Below, piece by piece: positions 33,993 to 42,598 of a stretch of 64,000 bases of DNA. Each line of letters starts with the position of its first letter. The first letter of the stretch is position 1. The stretch lies in NCBI RefSeq assembly GCF_000626635.1, contig NZ_CP007451.1, forward strand, positions 4,632,501 to 4,696,500, in the 5' to 3' direction. A program made the position numbers and the translations under genes. This DNA is from Draconibacterium orientale (GTDB lineage: Bacteria; Bacteroidota; Bacteroidia; Bacteroidales; Prolixibacteraceae). The notes beneath the pieces are model-generated. The model saw only the letters and a list, made by a program, of their open reading frames with translations. It had not been told where the DNA came from and did no database searches.

Positions 33993-34827
33993 TAATTTTT
34001 GATGTGCTTAAAGTTTGTTTTTCAATGTGTTCCTTTCGCTGAATAGCAAGCGGTTCAATTTGTGTTCTGAAATCTGGATATTGGCGAATGATGTCACGTA
34101 ATTGATCGATGGAGGTAGCCTCATTAACCAATTTTATCACTTGCTCTACAGAAACACCGGCATTACACCATTTCAAAATCCGTTTACCGTAACCTGGCGT
34201 AATAACATTCTCCGGTTTATCCATGAATAACCCGGTTCTATCCTTTGTTGCTTTTGCATGATGTGAAATATCAAGATCAAATACCACCGTAAACTCGTAA
34301 TCCATACCTTCTCTTGTTACTCCTTTTAACCCGACTTTTTCAGGCACCATCTTCCCATTCTTTTCTGTAAGGGTGTAATCCTGCTTACTTCTAATGGTGG
34401 CAATAATGTGACAAGATGATTCAAGCATTTTTTGTACAAAAGCATTGTGACGTGGTGTAATCTTAGACCAGTTTGTAAAACTGTTACCAGCCATTTTTCC
34501 ATGTTGATCCAAAATACCACCATTTCCTTCCCATTCATGTGAAACGGAATCAATAATAATCACTTCCATACCTGCTTCTTCACAAGTTTCAACGGCAGTG
34601 ATATACCTCTCAGGAGTAAATGGTTTTGAGAGTTGCAGAACATTAAATTCACCTAAGTGAGCATATAAATCTGCACTGTGATTTTCAGTGTCAATAACTG
34701 CAATTTTTGACCAGTCTGTTATACCAGATGCCATTAATAATGCAGAGGTCGATTTTCCAGAGCCAGAAGGTCCCTGTAAGGCAAGCTTTATTTTTGCTTC
34801 CCTACGTTGAGCTTTTCTAATTTCCAT
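33967..34827 (-). CDS. RecA-like AAA ATPase of a mobile element
   Basis: The start at 34827 (MEIRKAQRREAKIK) is preferred because the Walker A motif LQGPSGSGKSTSALLMA then follows at residue 20, as in phage-type nucleotide-binding proteins of this family. Walker B is VIIIDSVSH; a sensor-like segment HIIATIRSKQDY follows. The protein has about 286 residues. Similar proteins (Sak4/phage AAA) assist single-strand annealing or replication. It is the first gene of a pair with DUF3871. Confidence 0.82.
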   Translation of the reverse strand: MEIRKAQRREAKIKLALQGPSGSGKSTSALLMASGITDWSKIAVIDTENHSADLYAHLGEFNVLQLSKPFTPERYITAVETCEEAGMEVIIIDSVSHEWEGNGGILDQHGKMAGNSFTNWSKITPRHNAFVQKMLESSCHIIATIRSKQDYTLTEKNGKMVPEKVGLKGVTREGMDYEFTVVFDLDISHHAKATKDRTGLFMDKPENVITPGYGKRILKWCNAGVSVEQVIKLVNEATSIDQLRDIIRQYPDFRTQIEPLAIQRKEHIEKQTLSTSKISGNGIEKS

Positions 34828-34953
34828 ATTAAAAAATTTAAAGTGATAGATTTTATGAATGATTACTTTGTTGGAATTGAGGGTGCTATTCCATATATTT
34901 AAAATGCATTTGGGATTCATCCCATATTGTGTGTTTGGGGGTTAACATTTAGG

Positions 34954-34982
34954 AAGGAGACTATTGAGTCTCCTTCTTTTTT
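34954..34982 (+). terminator. Strong terminator-like hairpin without an upstream gene
   Basis: AAGGAGAC, a 6-nt loop, GTCTCCTT, then CTTTTTT form a perfect 8-bp stem with a T-run on the plus strand. No plus-strand gene precedes it (the ATPase gene is on the minus strand), so it may end an antisense or small RNA. A weaker GGGG...CCCCTTTTT hairpin follows at about 35033-35061. Confidence 0.55.
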
Positions 34983-35203
34983 AGACAGGCACTATTCTTT
35001 TTACTCTTATTAACGGGTAATAAAGATAATTCAGGGGGAGCTAATGAGTTACCCCTTTTTCACTGTAAAGCATTGCAAAATAATCCTCTGAAAATTTAAG
35101 GTGACCTGGCACTATTAACTTAACAATTATTAAAAAGACGAATTTGGATTTATCTTAATAACATCGTAACTTACTGTATATCAAAACATAAAATTGCCAA
35201 GTT

Positions 35204-35578
35204 ATGAAGATTAAAAAAGAAGACATTACTGTAACCATGGAAGCACCAGGTACAATTATGCGTGCAATGGAAGGATTGGGTGGATTCACTGTATCTTATC
35301 ATGAGCTACCTGAAGGAACAGATTTTACTCCACTTTTAAAAGGTTTAGCTAATGATAGCTGTCATAGTCCACATTGGGGCTATCTTTTTGAAGGGGCTAT
35401 ACGTGCCATTTATGATGATGGGAAAGAAGAACTCATTGAGGCTGGTGATGCTTTCTATATGCCCCCAGGACATACAGCTATTGTTGAAAAAGATGCAAAG
35501 CTATTTGATTTTAGCCCTACCAAGGAACTGAATGAAGTATTTGAAAATATAAATAAACGCATCGCTGAACTTAGCTAG
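35204..35578 (+). CDS. Cupin-like protein
   Basis: The protein has 124 residues with a small beta-barrel pattern of the cupin type: HSPHWGYLFEGAIRAIYDDG (metal-binding H...H and E) and EAGDAFYMPPGHTAIVEKD (second motif with PPGH). There is no signal peptide. It is the only plus-strand gene in the 32.6-38.1 kb block and stands between terminator-like hairpins, so it is probably a separate transcription unit and perhaps passenger cargo. Function unknown. Confidence 0.75.
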   Translation: MKIKKEDITVTMEAPGTIMRAMEGLGGFTVSYHELPEGTDFTPLLKGLANDSCHSPHWGYLFEGAIRAIYDDGKEELIEAGDAFYMPPGHTAIVEKDAKLFDFSPTKELNEVFENINKRIAELS

Positions 35579-35616
35579 ATTCTGCGAATTCAGTGATCTA
35601 AGCATAGAAAATATAA

Positions 35617-35892
35617 GCCTCCATTTCATTTTTTCAGTGGATTTTAATTTCTCATGCATCACGGGAAATATCTTCTCAAAAAAACCTTTAAAAATACAGC
35701 AGAAAACCTGTATAAGTTATTTGTATAGATTGCAATTTCTTAAAACAAAAAAGAGAGCAATTCAGCCCTCCTTTTCATTCGCCAATTTTTTCAGTGATTC
35801 TTTATTCTTTCATCACATCTACAGGGAAAAAATCTTCTCAAAAAATAAGCATAAAAAATTCAACATAAAAACCTGTTTTATAGATGTATGAT
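35617..35892. repeat. Diverged tandem duplication in an intergenic region
   Basis: Two related blocks of about 115-125 bp (35617-35731 and 35766-35892) share TTTTTTCAGTG, a run ending TCTTCTCAAAAAA, and ACCTGT...ATAGAT towards the end. A weak 84-codon plus-strand ORF runs through them but is not convincing. They lie left of the polymerase-like locus and could be origin-type repeats of the mobile element. Confidence 0.45.
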
Positions 35893-35975
35893 TGCGCAAT
35901 ATTGTCCTGTATATGCAATGATCTTTATATACATGAAAACGAAAAGACCAACATTTCTGCCAGTCCTTTCAGTTC

Positions 35976-36365
35976 CTAGTCAAGTGAAGGCACTGCCTGA
36001 TTGTTAACATGGCTGGCCATTGTTACTTCAGGATCACCTTCGAAAATAGCTTCTTCAAGCGTTGCACCTTCTGGTAAATAAACCCAGCGATGTGCTAAGT
36101 TCAACACTTCACCAGTTTCACGGTTGGTCCACTCGTAAGGCTCACATTGTTTCTTTACAACTGATCCCGGTACCTCTTCACCAATCAATGCTTTGGCTGT
36201 ACTTTCATCAAATGTACTTGGAATGCTACACTGTTTCACCGTTGCGTAATAGTTACCGGTGTTTTGTGATTTAACCAACGATAAACCACCTTGAAGGATG
36301 AGAACAAAAAATTCTGAACCATCCTTTTTCCTTTGCCTTTTGGCATAATCAATTACTGTTACCAT
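35976..36365 (-). CDS. Hypothetical mobile-element protein (129 aa)
   Basis: This soluble protein has 129 residues, with a basic N-terminus (DYAKRQRKKDGSEFFVLILQ) and beta-rich remainder with VYLPEGATLEEAIFEGD near the C-terminus. The pattern suggests an OB-type or small single-strand-binding protein, but I cannot assign a family. It lies between the ATPase pair and the polymerase-like gene on the same strand. Confidence 0.62.
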   Translation of the reverse strand: MVTVIDYAKRQRKKDGSEFFVLILQGGLSLVKSQNTGNYYATVKQCSIPSTFDESTAKALIGEEVPGSVVKKQCEPYEWTNRETGEVLNLAHRWVYLPEGATLEEAIFEGDPEVTMASHVNNQAVPSLD

Positions 36366-36563
36366 AATTTTAAATTTTGAATTAATAATGATTTCAGCAA
36401 ACCGGGGGTGACCCGATTGCTTGGTTTAGAGGTGGGGTGATGGTTGGAAGTACCTTTACCTCTCGTACACAAAGAGAATTTTCAAGAAGGAAATTTTAGC
36501 TCTGTGGAAGGGCATCAATTGATTACAATTTTTAGTTATTTGCTTATGGAATGTGCAGGTAGA

Positions 36564-36643
36564 AATAACTTTTTAGTTGTGATCCGGCAGAAAAATAACC
36601 TGAAAAGTTATTTCAGAATCAATGGTTAATCTAAAAAGTTATT
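36564..36643. repeat. Nested inverted repeats, AATAAC/GTTATT
   Basis: AATAACTTTTTAG (36564-36576) and CTAAAAAGTTATT (36631-36643) are perfect 13-bp inverted repeats. Between them AAATAAC (36593-36599) and GTTATTT (36607-36613) form a second one. Four copies of one motif in 80 bp, in a 412-bp stretch without a convincing gene (36366-36778), suggest a binding site or an origin region of the element. Confidence 0.5.
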
Positions 36644-36778
36644 AAGTTGGAATTTTTGAGAATCAGATGAGCTGTATGGTTATTGCTATAAGTAATAATT
36701 GAATCTGACGAAAATTTATAATCAAGAAATTGCTATATTGTAGGGAAGGAACATAGGGCTATACACATACAAACAAAA

Positions 36779-36982
36779 TTAATCCCAATACTCAAGCCCA
36801 AATTTCGCATTAAGCTTTGTAAAACTCTTTATTTCCTCTTTCATTACATTCTTTACGTATTTTTCATCACCTACAGTTGTTGCCACGCTGTCGTGTATTG
36901 TAAATATGGGGAGATTAGGCTTTTCAGATGCTATTCGTGAGACTACTTTCCGTAGAATAACTTCGCTTTCGATTCTTTGCAA
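36779..36982 (-). CDS. Polymerase-like protein, C-terminal part after frameshift
   Basis: This ORF has 67 residues and contains the motif C-type sequence IFTIHDSVATT, preceded by LQRIESEVILRKVV. The frame is open further upstream (DKKKFAESFPDVYQIFKLI and onward), so it is a direct continuation of 37018-38133. The pair HDS resembles motif C of family A DNA polymerases and T7-type RNA polymerases. Confidence 0.68.
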   Translation of the reverse strand: MQRIESEVILRKVVSRIASEKPNLPIFTIHDSVATTVGDEKYVKNVMKEEIKSFTKLNAKFGLEYWD

Positions 36983-37017
36983 TATATGGGCAAGGGCAGT
37001 ATGATTTTTCCGCTTAA

Positions 37018-38133
37018 TCAGCTTGAATATTTGATAAACATCAGGGAATGATTCAGCAAATTTTTTTTGTCCTTAGCACTAGGTTGCCCCAATACATAAT
37101 TGCTTGAAAAGAGAACTTTGAAAAACATCATTTTAACTTTCTTCTTTTCAAATGCTTGATTAGGGAATAAAAGGTCACTCATCTGGTTGTAAAATTGTCC
37201 TGAGTTAACCATAGACACATATTTACCAATATCCTCATTATTAAGTTTTTGCAGCATTTTTACTACCATAATGGTAAAGGATGGTGAATTAGAGGAGGGA
37301 GAAATTAATTTGAAGGAGTGAGGAAAGTTAAAAATAGATGGTTCGCTTTCATTTTCATAAAAGTTTTTTGATAATAAGAGTTGGCTGAATAATGGTTGTG
37401 AATTTTTAATGTCCACATTTACCAGTCTTTGTCCATCAAACGTTATATAATGCCTAAGTTCCTTCTTAATGTTGGTAAGATTAGAATGAAACCTTCCAAC
37501 ATTATCATCTACGCTATAGTAGAAATCACCCTTTGCAAATTTTTCAATGGAATAAATTGCTTTATACCTTTTATTCCAATCACTAGGCCTTCCTTTTAAT
37601 TTTCCACGGATTGGTCCACTTGGTTCTGGAAATACTTCTTCGATCTTCGCTTTAGCTCCTGTCTCATCGATTTGAAGCTTATCATTAAACCATTTGGTCA
37701 AATGTCCATAACCTTTTACCGTCTTATTGTTCTCTGCCACTAGGTCTTCTTGTTCCTTTCTTTTCTTCTTTTGCATTGGCCATGAGGTGATAGGAATTCT
37801 TTGAACACTGACTTTGTGTTCCTTATTACTGTTGATTCGGTAACCTTTAGATTTTTTACCGACAATATAGATCATGTCTGTACTTATTATTCCCCTCTTC
37901 AGCAGATAATCCAGATAGTCCTTATAATCATGTACGGCTTCCTGAAGCCTTTTTGCATTAAGGTTAATAAATCCTTCATTATTGTCCAGATCTTCCACAT
38001 CCATACCTCTCGCGAGATAATCAAGGATGTAATAAAACTTATCAATCTTGTATTTGAATTCCGGAGGACGTTTTTTTAAAATGTCTTCTAAGTTGAGTGA
38101 ACTAGGAATTTCCCAAAACAAATCGTTTTTCAC
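37018..38133 (-). CDS. Family A/single-subunit polymerase-like protein, N-terminal part
   Basis: The ORF has 371 residues. The N-terminal half (about 1-180) is helical. Residues 240-300 carry VNVDIKNSQPLFSQLLL, which resembles motif A (D-x(4)-Q-P), and KKKVKMMFFKVLFSSNYVLG, which resembles motif B (K-x(6)-F/Y...Y). At an A8 run (about 37062-37069) the frame shifts by -1 into 36779-36982, where motif C follows. The joined protein has about 450 residues, small for a polymerase. Fold assignment is by motif only. Confidence 0.66.
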   Translation of the reverse strand: MKNDLFWEIPSSLNLEDILKKRPPEFKYKIDKFYYILDYLARGMDVEDLDNNEGFINLNAKRLQEAVHDYKDYLDYLLKRGIISTDMIYIVGKKSKGYRINSNKEHKVSVQRIPITSWPMQKKKRKEQEDLVAENNKTVKGYGHLTKWFNDKLQIDETGAKAKIEEVFPEPSGPIRGKLKGRPSDWNKRYKAIYSIEKFAKGDFYYSVDDNVGRFHSNLTNIKKELRHYITFDGQRLVNVDIKNSQPLFSQLLLSKNFYENESEPSIFNFPHSFKLISPSSNSPSFTIMVVKMLQKLNNEDIGKYVSMVNSGQFYNQMSDLLFPNQAFEKKKVKMMFFKVLFSSNYVLGQPSAKDKKNLLNHSLMFIKYSS

Positions 38134-38358
38134 AGATAAAGATGTAGTTTCTTCAAATGTAAGAAATGTTTAATTAAATTTTAATCAGCAGTCTGATCGT
38201 TAAAGAATGAAAATTATTTGTTAGTAGCAACTGCGAGAAAATAATCATCTGTCCGTACATAGGAACATTTTAGCTGTATGAATCAACTCAAATGTTTCAC
38301 ATATGTTTCACTTAAAAATAAAAAAGGATTAGATTTTCATCTAATCCCCTACTCTATT
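38134..38358. other. Intergenic between polymerase-like gene and tRNA
   Basis: No ORF or RNA is seen besides the tRNA that follows. The expected promoter of the minus-strand element genes would lie here. The right end of the mobile element is likely within this stretch or in the tRNA. Confidence 0.35.
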
Positions 38359-38435
<77 letters not shown>

Positions 38436-38468
38436 GTACCATATGTTATTTTCTTTATTTCAATCTCA

Positions 38469-38573
38469 GGCAGTTGCTCTATCCAATGCCGAAAATCTCT
38501 TTCGATTTTCGTGCATCCTCGAAAAACAATGAAATTACAAATTTCTGGTTTTTCGGGACTGAGCCACCGGAGC
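38469..38573 (-). pseudogene. tRNA-Arg fragment interrupted by two hairpins
   Basis: The 5' half of the neighbouring tRNA is repeated (acceptor and D-arm start at 38559-38573; D-arm end and anticodon-stem start at 38469-38486), but 72 nt are inserted in the D loop (38487-38558). The insert folds into CGAAAATC/GATTTTCG and CGAAAAAC-GAAATT/AATTTC-GTTTTTCG hairpins. The 3' half of the tRNA is absent. This could be an integration scar or a small palindromic element that targets tRNA genes. Confidence 0.7.
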
Positions 38574-38685
38574 AGCCTTATTTTGCGCTGCAAAAGTATA
38601 AATCTAATCGCAAATAACAAATACCAACTCTGAAATAATTCAAATTACCCAATTTTTCAGAAATCGGTACTGTTATTTTATGCTG

Positions 38686-39720
38686 TTAAAGCAGATCAAT
38701 TCCTGCAGCTTTACACTGTTCTATCATGGCATCGGGCCAAATGCTCGATTGAATTTCGCCAATGTGCGCTTTACGTAAAAAGTACATGCACAAACGCGAT
38801 TGCCCTATACCACCACCAATAGTAAGCGGCAGTTCACCGTTCAGCAATTTTTTATGCCACAACATTTCTTTACGGTCTTCTGCATTGCGTATTTTAAGTT
38901 GCTCGAGCAATGCTGCTTTATCCACACGAATTCCCATCGACGAAATTTCGAAAGCCCTGTCTAACACATTATTCCAAAGTATAATATCGCCGTTCAATCC
39001 TTTAAAACCATTTACGGTTTCCGTATTCCAATCGTCGTAATCGGGTGCTCTTCCGTCATGAATCTCGCCGTTAGGCATTTCGCCACCAATACCTATAACG
39101 AAAATAGCTCCGTGTTTTTTGGCTTCTGTGGTTTCGCGCTCAAAAGGCGTTAAATTCGGATATTTTGCCGCCAACTCCTCGGTATGGATAAAAGTAATCT
39201 CTTCGGGCAATTCTGCTTTAATTACAGGAAAAGCTTCGCTTAGTAAAAACTCGGTTCGAACAAGGGCCGAATAAATTTTTCGCACGATAGCTTTTAAGAA
39301 ATCAAGGTTTCGCTGTTCGCGCGAAATAACACGTTCCCAGTCCCACTGATCGACATACAGGGAGTGAATATTTGTCAGTTCTTCATCGGGGCGAATGGCG
39401 TTCATATCGGTATAAAGCCCGAATCCTTCTTCTATTCTCAGGTCGGCCAAAGCCATTCGTTTCCACTTGGCAAGCGACTGTACTATTTCTGCCTTTTCTT
39501 CATTCAGGTCTTTCATCGGAAACGACACCGGACGCTCGATACCGTTCAAATCGTCGTTTATTCCGGTTCCCTGCTTTACAAATAACGGCGCGGTTACCCT
39601 GCGCAAACGTAGTTCGGCAGCCAGGTTCTCCTGAAAAAAATCTTTAATTAATTTAATCGCCTGCTCGGTTTGTTGTACATTTAAAACCGACTGGTAGCCT
39701 TCTGGAATTGTAAGTTTCAT
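38686..39720 (-). CDS. asnA: Aspartate-ammonia ligase
   Basis: The 344-residue protein makes asparagine from aspartate, ammonia and ATP. It belongs to the class II aminoacyl-tRNA-synthetase-like fold: ELRLRRVTAPLFVKQGTGIN, then DDLNGIERPVSFPMKD, then SLAKWKRMALADLR, HSLYVDQWDWE and GGGIGQSRLCMYFLRKAHIG close to the end. The start at 39720 (MKLTIPEG) matches the usual family length; 39744 is an upstream alternative. Confidence 0.95.
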   Translation of the reverse strand: MKLTIPEGYQSVLNVQQTEQAIKLIKDFFQENLAAELRLRRVTAPLFVKQGTGINDDLNGIERPVSFPMKDLNEEKAEIVQSLAKWKRMALADLRIEEGFGLYTDMNAIRPDEELTNIHSLYVDQWDWERVISREQRNLDFLKAIVRKIYSALVRTEFLLSEAFPVIKAELPEEITFIHTEELAAKYPNLTPFERETTEAKKHGAIFVIGIGGEMPNGEIHDGRAPDYDDWNTETVNGFKGLNGDIILWNNVLDRAFEISSMGIRVDKAALLEQLKIRNAEDRKEMLWHKKLLNGELPLTIGGGIGQSRLCMYFLRKAHIGEIQSSIWPDAMIEQCKAAGIDLL

Positions 39721-39953
39721 CTTATAATTTTTTCGAAAAACCATGCATACAGCTCTTAATTTGTGTTTTTTGCACCGTTTCTCCTACACAATTTCTTGTG
39801 TTGTTAATACTTTTAAATCATTTTGTCTGTGAAAGCAAAAATATAAATCTGCTAACAATCTAAAAGCTTTTTTATCTTTAATCTTAAAATTCATAACATT
39901 TCAATCCAAAAAGCCGGAATAAAAATGTAAACATTATTTTTGCGCCTGAAAAA
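39721..39953. other. Divergent promoter region asnA / MFS
   Basis: The two genes are divergent. A TATTTTTG box (39935-39942) that fits the Bacteroidota -7 consensus lies 11 nt before the MFS start, without a clear -33 TTTG. Confidence 0.35.
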
Positions 39954-41123
39954 ATGGCAAATTTCAGTAAAAATATTCCGCGCCTTTACCTCATAAAAAT
40001 CTCGAAATGGTTTAATATGGTAATGCCCATAATGTTGCTTTTTTATAAAAGTAACGGACTGGGATCGTACGAATTATTTGTGCTAAAAGCCATTTACTCG
40101 GTTGCTGTGGTTATTATGGAAATCCCATCGGGGTGGATGGCCGATGTTTGGGGACGCAAAAAAACGCTTATTCTTGGAAGCATTTTAGGAAGCCTTGGTT
40201 TTCTGATTTACAGTTTTTCCTATGAATTTTGGGCTTTCGCTGCTGCCGAAATCGTACTGGGCATAGGGCTTTCGTTTATTTCGGGAGCCGATTCGGCCTT
40301 ACTTTACGATAGCTTAAAAGCCGATAACAAAACGGATAAATACACACGCGAAGAGGGACGAATAACTTCTGCCGGAAATTTTGCCGAGGCCATAGCCGGC
40401 GTGGTGAGTGGCCTGTTGGTTTATTTTAGTTTGCGAACACCGTTCTATTTTCAGTTTGGAGTAGCAACGCTGGCAATTCCTGCGGCATTTACACTTATCG
40501 AGCCCAAAGTACATGCTGTGGAGCATGTGCATTCCATCAGGAAATTAATTAAGAATATCAAAAACTCGCTGGTTTCGAACACAAACCTTCGGGTTGCCAT
40601 TTTGCTTTCGGCGCTTACCGGAACCGCCACCCTCACCTTTGCCTGGTTGGTTCAACCCTTTTTTGTGGCTATCGGTTTACCCGAAGAGTTATTCGGAATA
40701 TTTTGGACAGCCCTTAATTTAAGCGTTGGCATTTCTTCGGTTTTTGCCTATAAAGTTGAATTATTTCTGGGAAAACGCCGGTCGGTTTTAGCTGTTATTG
40801 TTTTGCTGTCGCTGGGCTATTTCTTTGCAGGAATCTCCATCTCTTACTATGGATTTGTATTCCTGTTCCTCTTTTATCTGGTGCGTGGTTTGGCTACTCC
40901 TATCTTTAAGAATTACATTAACCTATACACCGACAGCGAGGTGCGGGCAACCATGCTTTCGGTCAGAAATTTTATTATTCGTATGGCTTTTGCCGGCATT
41001 GGGCCACTGCTGGGATGGATTACCGACAATGTGAGTTTAAATAAGGCATTTTTACTGGCAGGAATCATTTATATTGTTGCAGCAACAGCGGTTTCGCTAC
41101 CGTGGTTACGAACAAAAAGATAA
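39954..41123 (+). CDS. MFS transporter
   Basis: The protein has 389 residues and 12 membrane helices. The loop between helices 2 and 3 has the MFS signature as GWMADVWGRKKTLILG (G-x-x-x-D-x-x-G-R-K). Substrate unknown; similar proteins move drugs or small metabolites. It is followed closely by the HAD hydrolase gene (5 nt), so both form one transcript. Confidence 0.88.
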   Translation: MANFSKNIPRLYLIKISKWFNMVMPIMLLFYKSNGLGSYELFVLKAIYSVAVVIMEIPSGWMADVWGRKKTLILGSILGSLGFLIYSFSYEFWAFAAAEIVLGIGLSFISGADSALLYDSLKADNKTDKYTREEGRITSAGNFAEAIAGVVSGLLVYFSLRTPFYFQFGVATLAIPAAFTLIEPKVHAVEHVHSIRKLIKNIKNSLVSNTNLRVAILLSALTGTATLTFAWLVQPFFVAIGLPEELFGIFWTALNLSVGISSVFAYKVELFLGKRRSVLAVIVLLSLGYFFAGISISYYGFVFLFLFYLVRGLATPIFKNYINLYTDSEVRATMLSVRNFIIRMAFAGIGPLLGWITDNVSLNKAFLLAGIIYIVAATAVSLPWLRTKR

Positions 41124-41128
41124 GAAAA

Positions 41129-41749
41129 ATGAGCAAATCGGTACTGATATTCGATCTTGATAATACGATTTATCCGGTAAGTTCGATAGCTGAAAAGTTA
41201 TTTGAAAAGCTTTTTGCTGTTATCGAAAAAAGTGGTGAATATGATGGAGACTTTGAAGCCGTGAAACTGGAAATACAACGCACACCATTTCAGAAAGTAG
41301 CCGGCGCATTTTCGTTTAGCGAGCAATTGCTGAAAGATTGTATGGAAGTACACATCAACCTGACTTACAAAGATCCGATGCAGTATTTCCCTGATTATGA
41401 ATTGGTGCAAAAACTGCCACAAACAAAGTTTTTGGTTACTTCGGGTTTCAGCAAACTGCAACACAGCAAGATCGATAACCTCGGCATTCGCAACGATTTT
41501 GAAGAAATAGTAATTCTCGATCTGCAAGAAACTAACGACACGAAGAAGGATATTTTCAGACGGCTTCTTGATAAATACCAACTACCAAAAGAACAAGTTT
41601 TGATTGTTGGCGATGATATTAATTCAGAAATTCAGGCCGGAAAAGAACTTGGAATCGATACGGTCATTTATGATCGCCTGGAAAAATATACCGACTTAAA
41701 TTTCGCTAACAAAATCGACAATTTTGCCGGGCTCACGAAGTTTCTTTAA
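41129..41749 (+). CDS. HAD-superfamily hydrolase
   Basis: The start at 41129 (MSKSVLIFDLDN) puts motif I (FDLDNTIYPVSS) at the N-terminus as usual. Motif II is VTSGF, motif III is around K (QLPKEQ), and motif IV is VGDDINSEIQAGKELG. The cap domain lies between residues 18 and 90. It is a small phosphatase of the pyrimidine 5'-nucleotidase/phosphoglycolate type. Substrate not assigned. Confidence 0.88.
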   Translation: MSKSVLIFDLDNTIYPVSSIAEKLFEKLFAVIEKSGEYDGDFEAVKLEIQRTPFQKVAGAFSFSEQLLKDCMEVHINLTYKDPMQYFPDYELVQKLPQTKFLVTSGFSKLQHSKIDNLGIRNDFEEIVILDLQETNDTKKDIFRRLLDKYQLPKEQVLIVGDDINSEIQAGKELGIDTVIYDRLEKYTDLNFANKIDNFAGLTKFL

Positions 41750-42528
41750 AGCTCCAGTTTTAATCCGTCATAGGCCAGAAAAACATTTTCCGGCAGCTCT
41801 TTCATCACATCGTCGTGCTTTCCAAAAGCATGACTAATGTGCGTAAGATAGGTTTGTTCCGGTTTAATCCGATCAACAATTTCCAGCACTTCTGCCAGGT
41901 TAAAATGCGACAGGTGCTTTTCTTTTCGCAGGCAATTTATAATCAGAATTTTTGTTCCCTCCATCTTTGCCAACTCACTATCTTCTATAAAATTAGTATC
42001 GGTTATGTAGGTTAAATCGCCCACGCGGTAACCATAAACCGGCAATTTATGATGCCAGCAGCGAATTGGCACAAACTCAACGCCATCAATAGCGAACGGC
42101 TCATTGTCAACCTTTCGCAATTCCATCTTCGGGATACCCGGATATTTAAACGAAGCAAATACATAATTAAAAATGCGCTTGATCGCTTTTTGCACCCGCT
42201 CTTCCGCATAAATTTCCATGTGGTTTTTCTGCACCCAGTTGTACGACCGGATATCATCCAATCCAAAAATATGATCAACATGCTCGTGTGTCAACAAAAT
42301 CGCCCGAAGCGTTTTTACCATTTCACGCAACATCTGCTGACGGAAATCAGGCCCCGCATCAATCACAAAATTCTTATCGTTTATCGTTAACAGTAGTGAG
42401 GATCGTAGCCGTTTATCTTTCGGGTTTGTTGAGGCACAAACGTCGCAGTCGCATGCAACAACCGGTACTCCCTGCGAAGTGCCCGTTCCGAGTAAAGTTG
42501 CTTTTATTTTTATTGAAGGATTTGCCAT
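41746..42528 (-). CDS. MBL-fold metallo-hydrolase, PhnP/RNase Z-like
   Basis: The start at 42528 (MANPSIKIKAT) is preferred over 42573. Features: LLGTGTSQGVPVVACDCDVC, a PhnP-like Cys cluster, then HEHVDHIFGLDDI (H-x-H-x-D-H), DTNFIEDSE and HISHAFGKHD. It probably hydrolyses a cyclic or phosphodiester substrate in the cytoplasm. The gene is convergent with the HAD gene and overlaps it by 4 nt. Confidence 0.9.
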   Translation of the reverse strand: MANPSIKIKATLLGTGTSQGVPVVACDCDVCASTNPKDKRLRSSLLLTINDKNFVIDAGPDFRQQMLREMVKTLRAILLTHEHVDHIFGLDDIRSYNWVQKNHMEIYAEERVQKAIKRIFNYVFASFKYPGIPKMELRKVDNEPFAIDGVEFVPIRCWHHKLPVYGYRVGDLTYITDTNFIEDSELAKMEGTKILIINCLRKEKHLSHFNLAEVLEIVDRIKPEQTYLTHISHAFGKHDDVMKELPENVFLAYDGLKLEL

Positions 42529-42552
42529 TTCGGGTAAAATTAACAAAAGCAG

Positions 42553-42581
42553 TTGTGAAATAACAAGAATCACTACTTTTG
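42553..42581 (+). promoter_or_regulatory. Bacteroidota-type promoter candidate
   Basis: TTG at 42553-42555 (-33 region) and TACTTTTG at 42574-42581 (-7, consensus TAnnTTTG), 18 bp apart, lie 17 nt before the methylase start at 42599. It is the best-fitting sigma-ABfr-type promoter I noticed in the window. Confidence 0.55.
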
Positions 42582-42598
42582 CAAAAATCTTTTAACGA

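Noticed and set aside
35637-35891. 84-codon plus-strand ORF in the duplicated intergenic region
   Set aside because: Composition is low-complexity (F, K, S) and the frame crosses a tandem duplication.
36444-36629. 61-codon plus-strand ORF
   Set aside because: No recognisable sequence; overlaps nested inverted repeats.
37801-38079. 92-codon plus-strand ORF antisense to the polymerase-like gene
   Set aside because: Shadow frame without sequence features.
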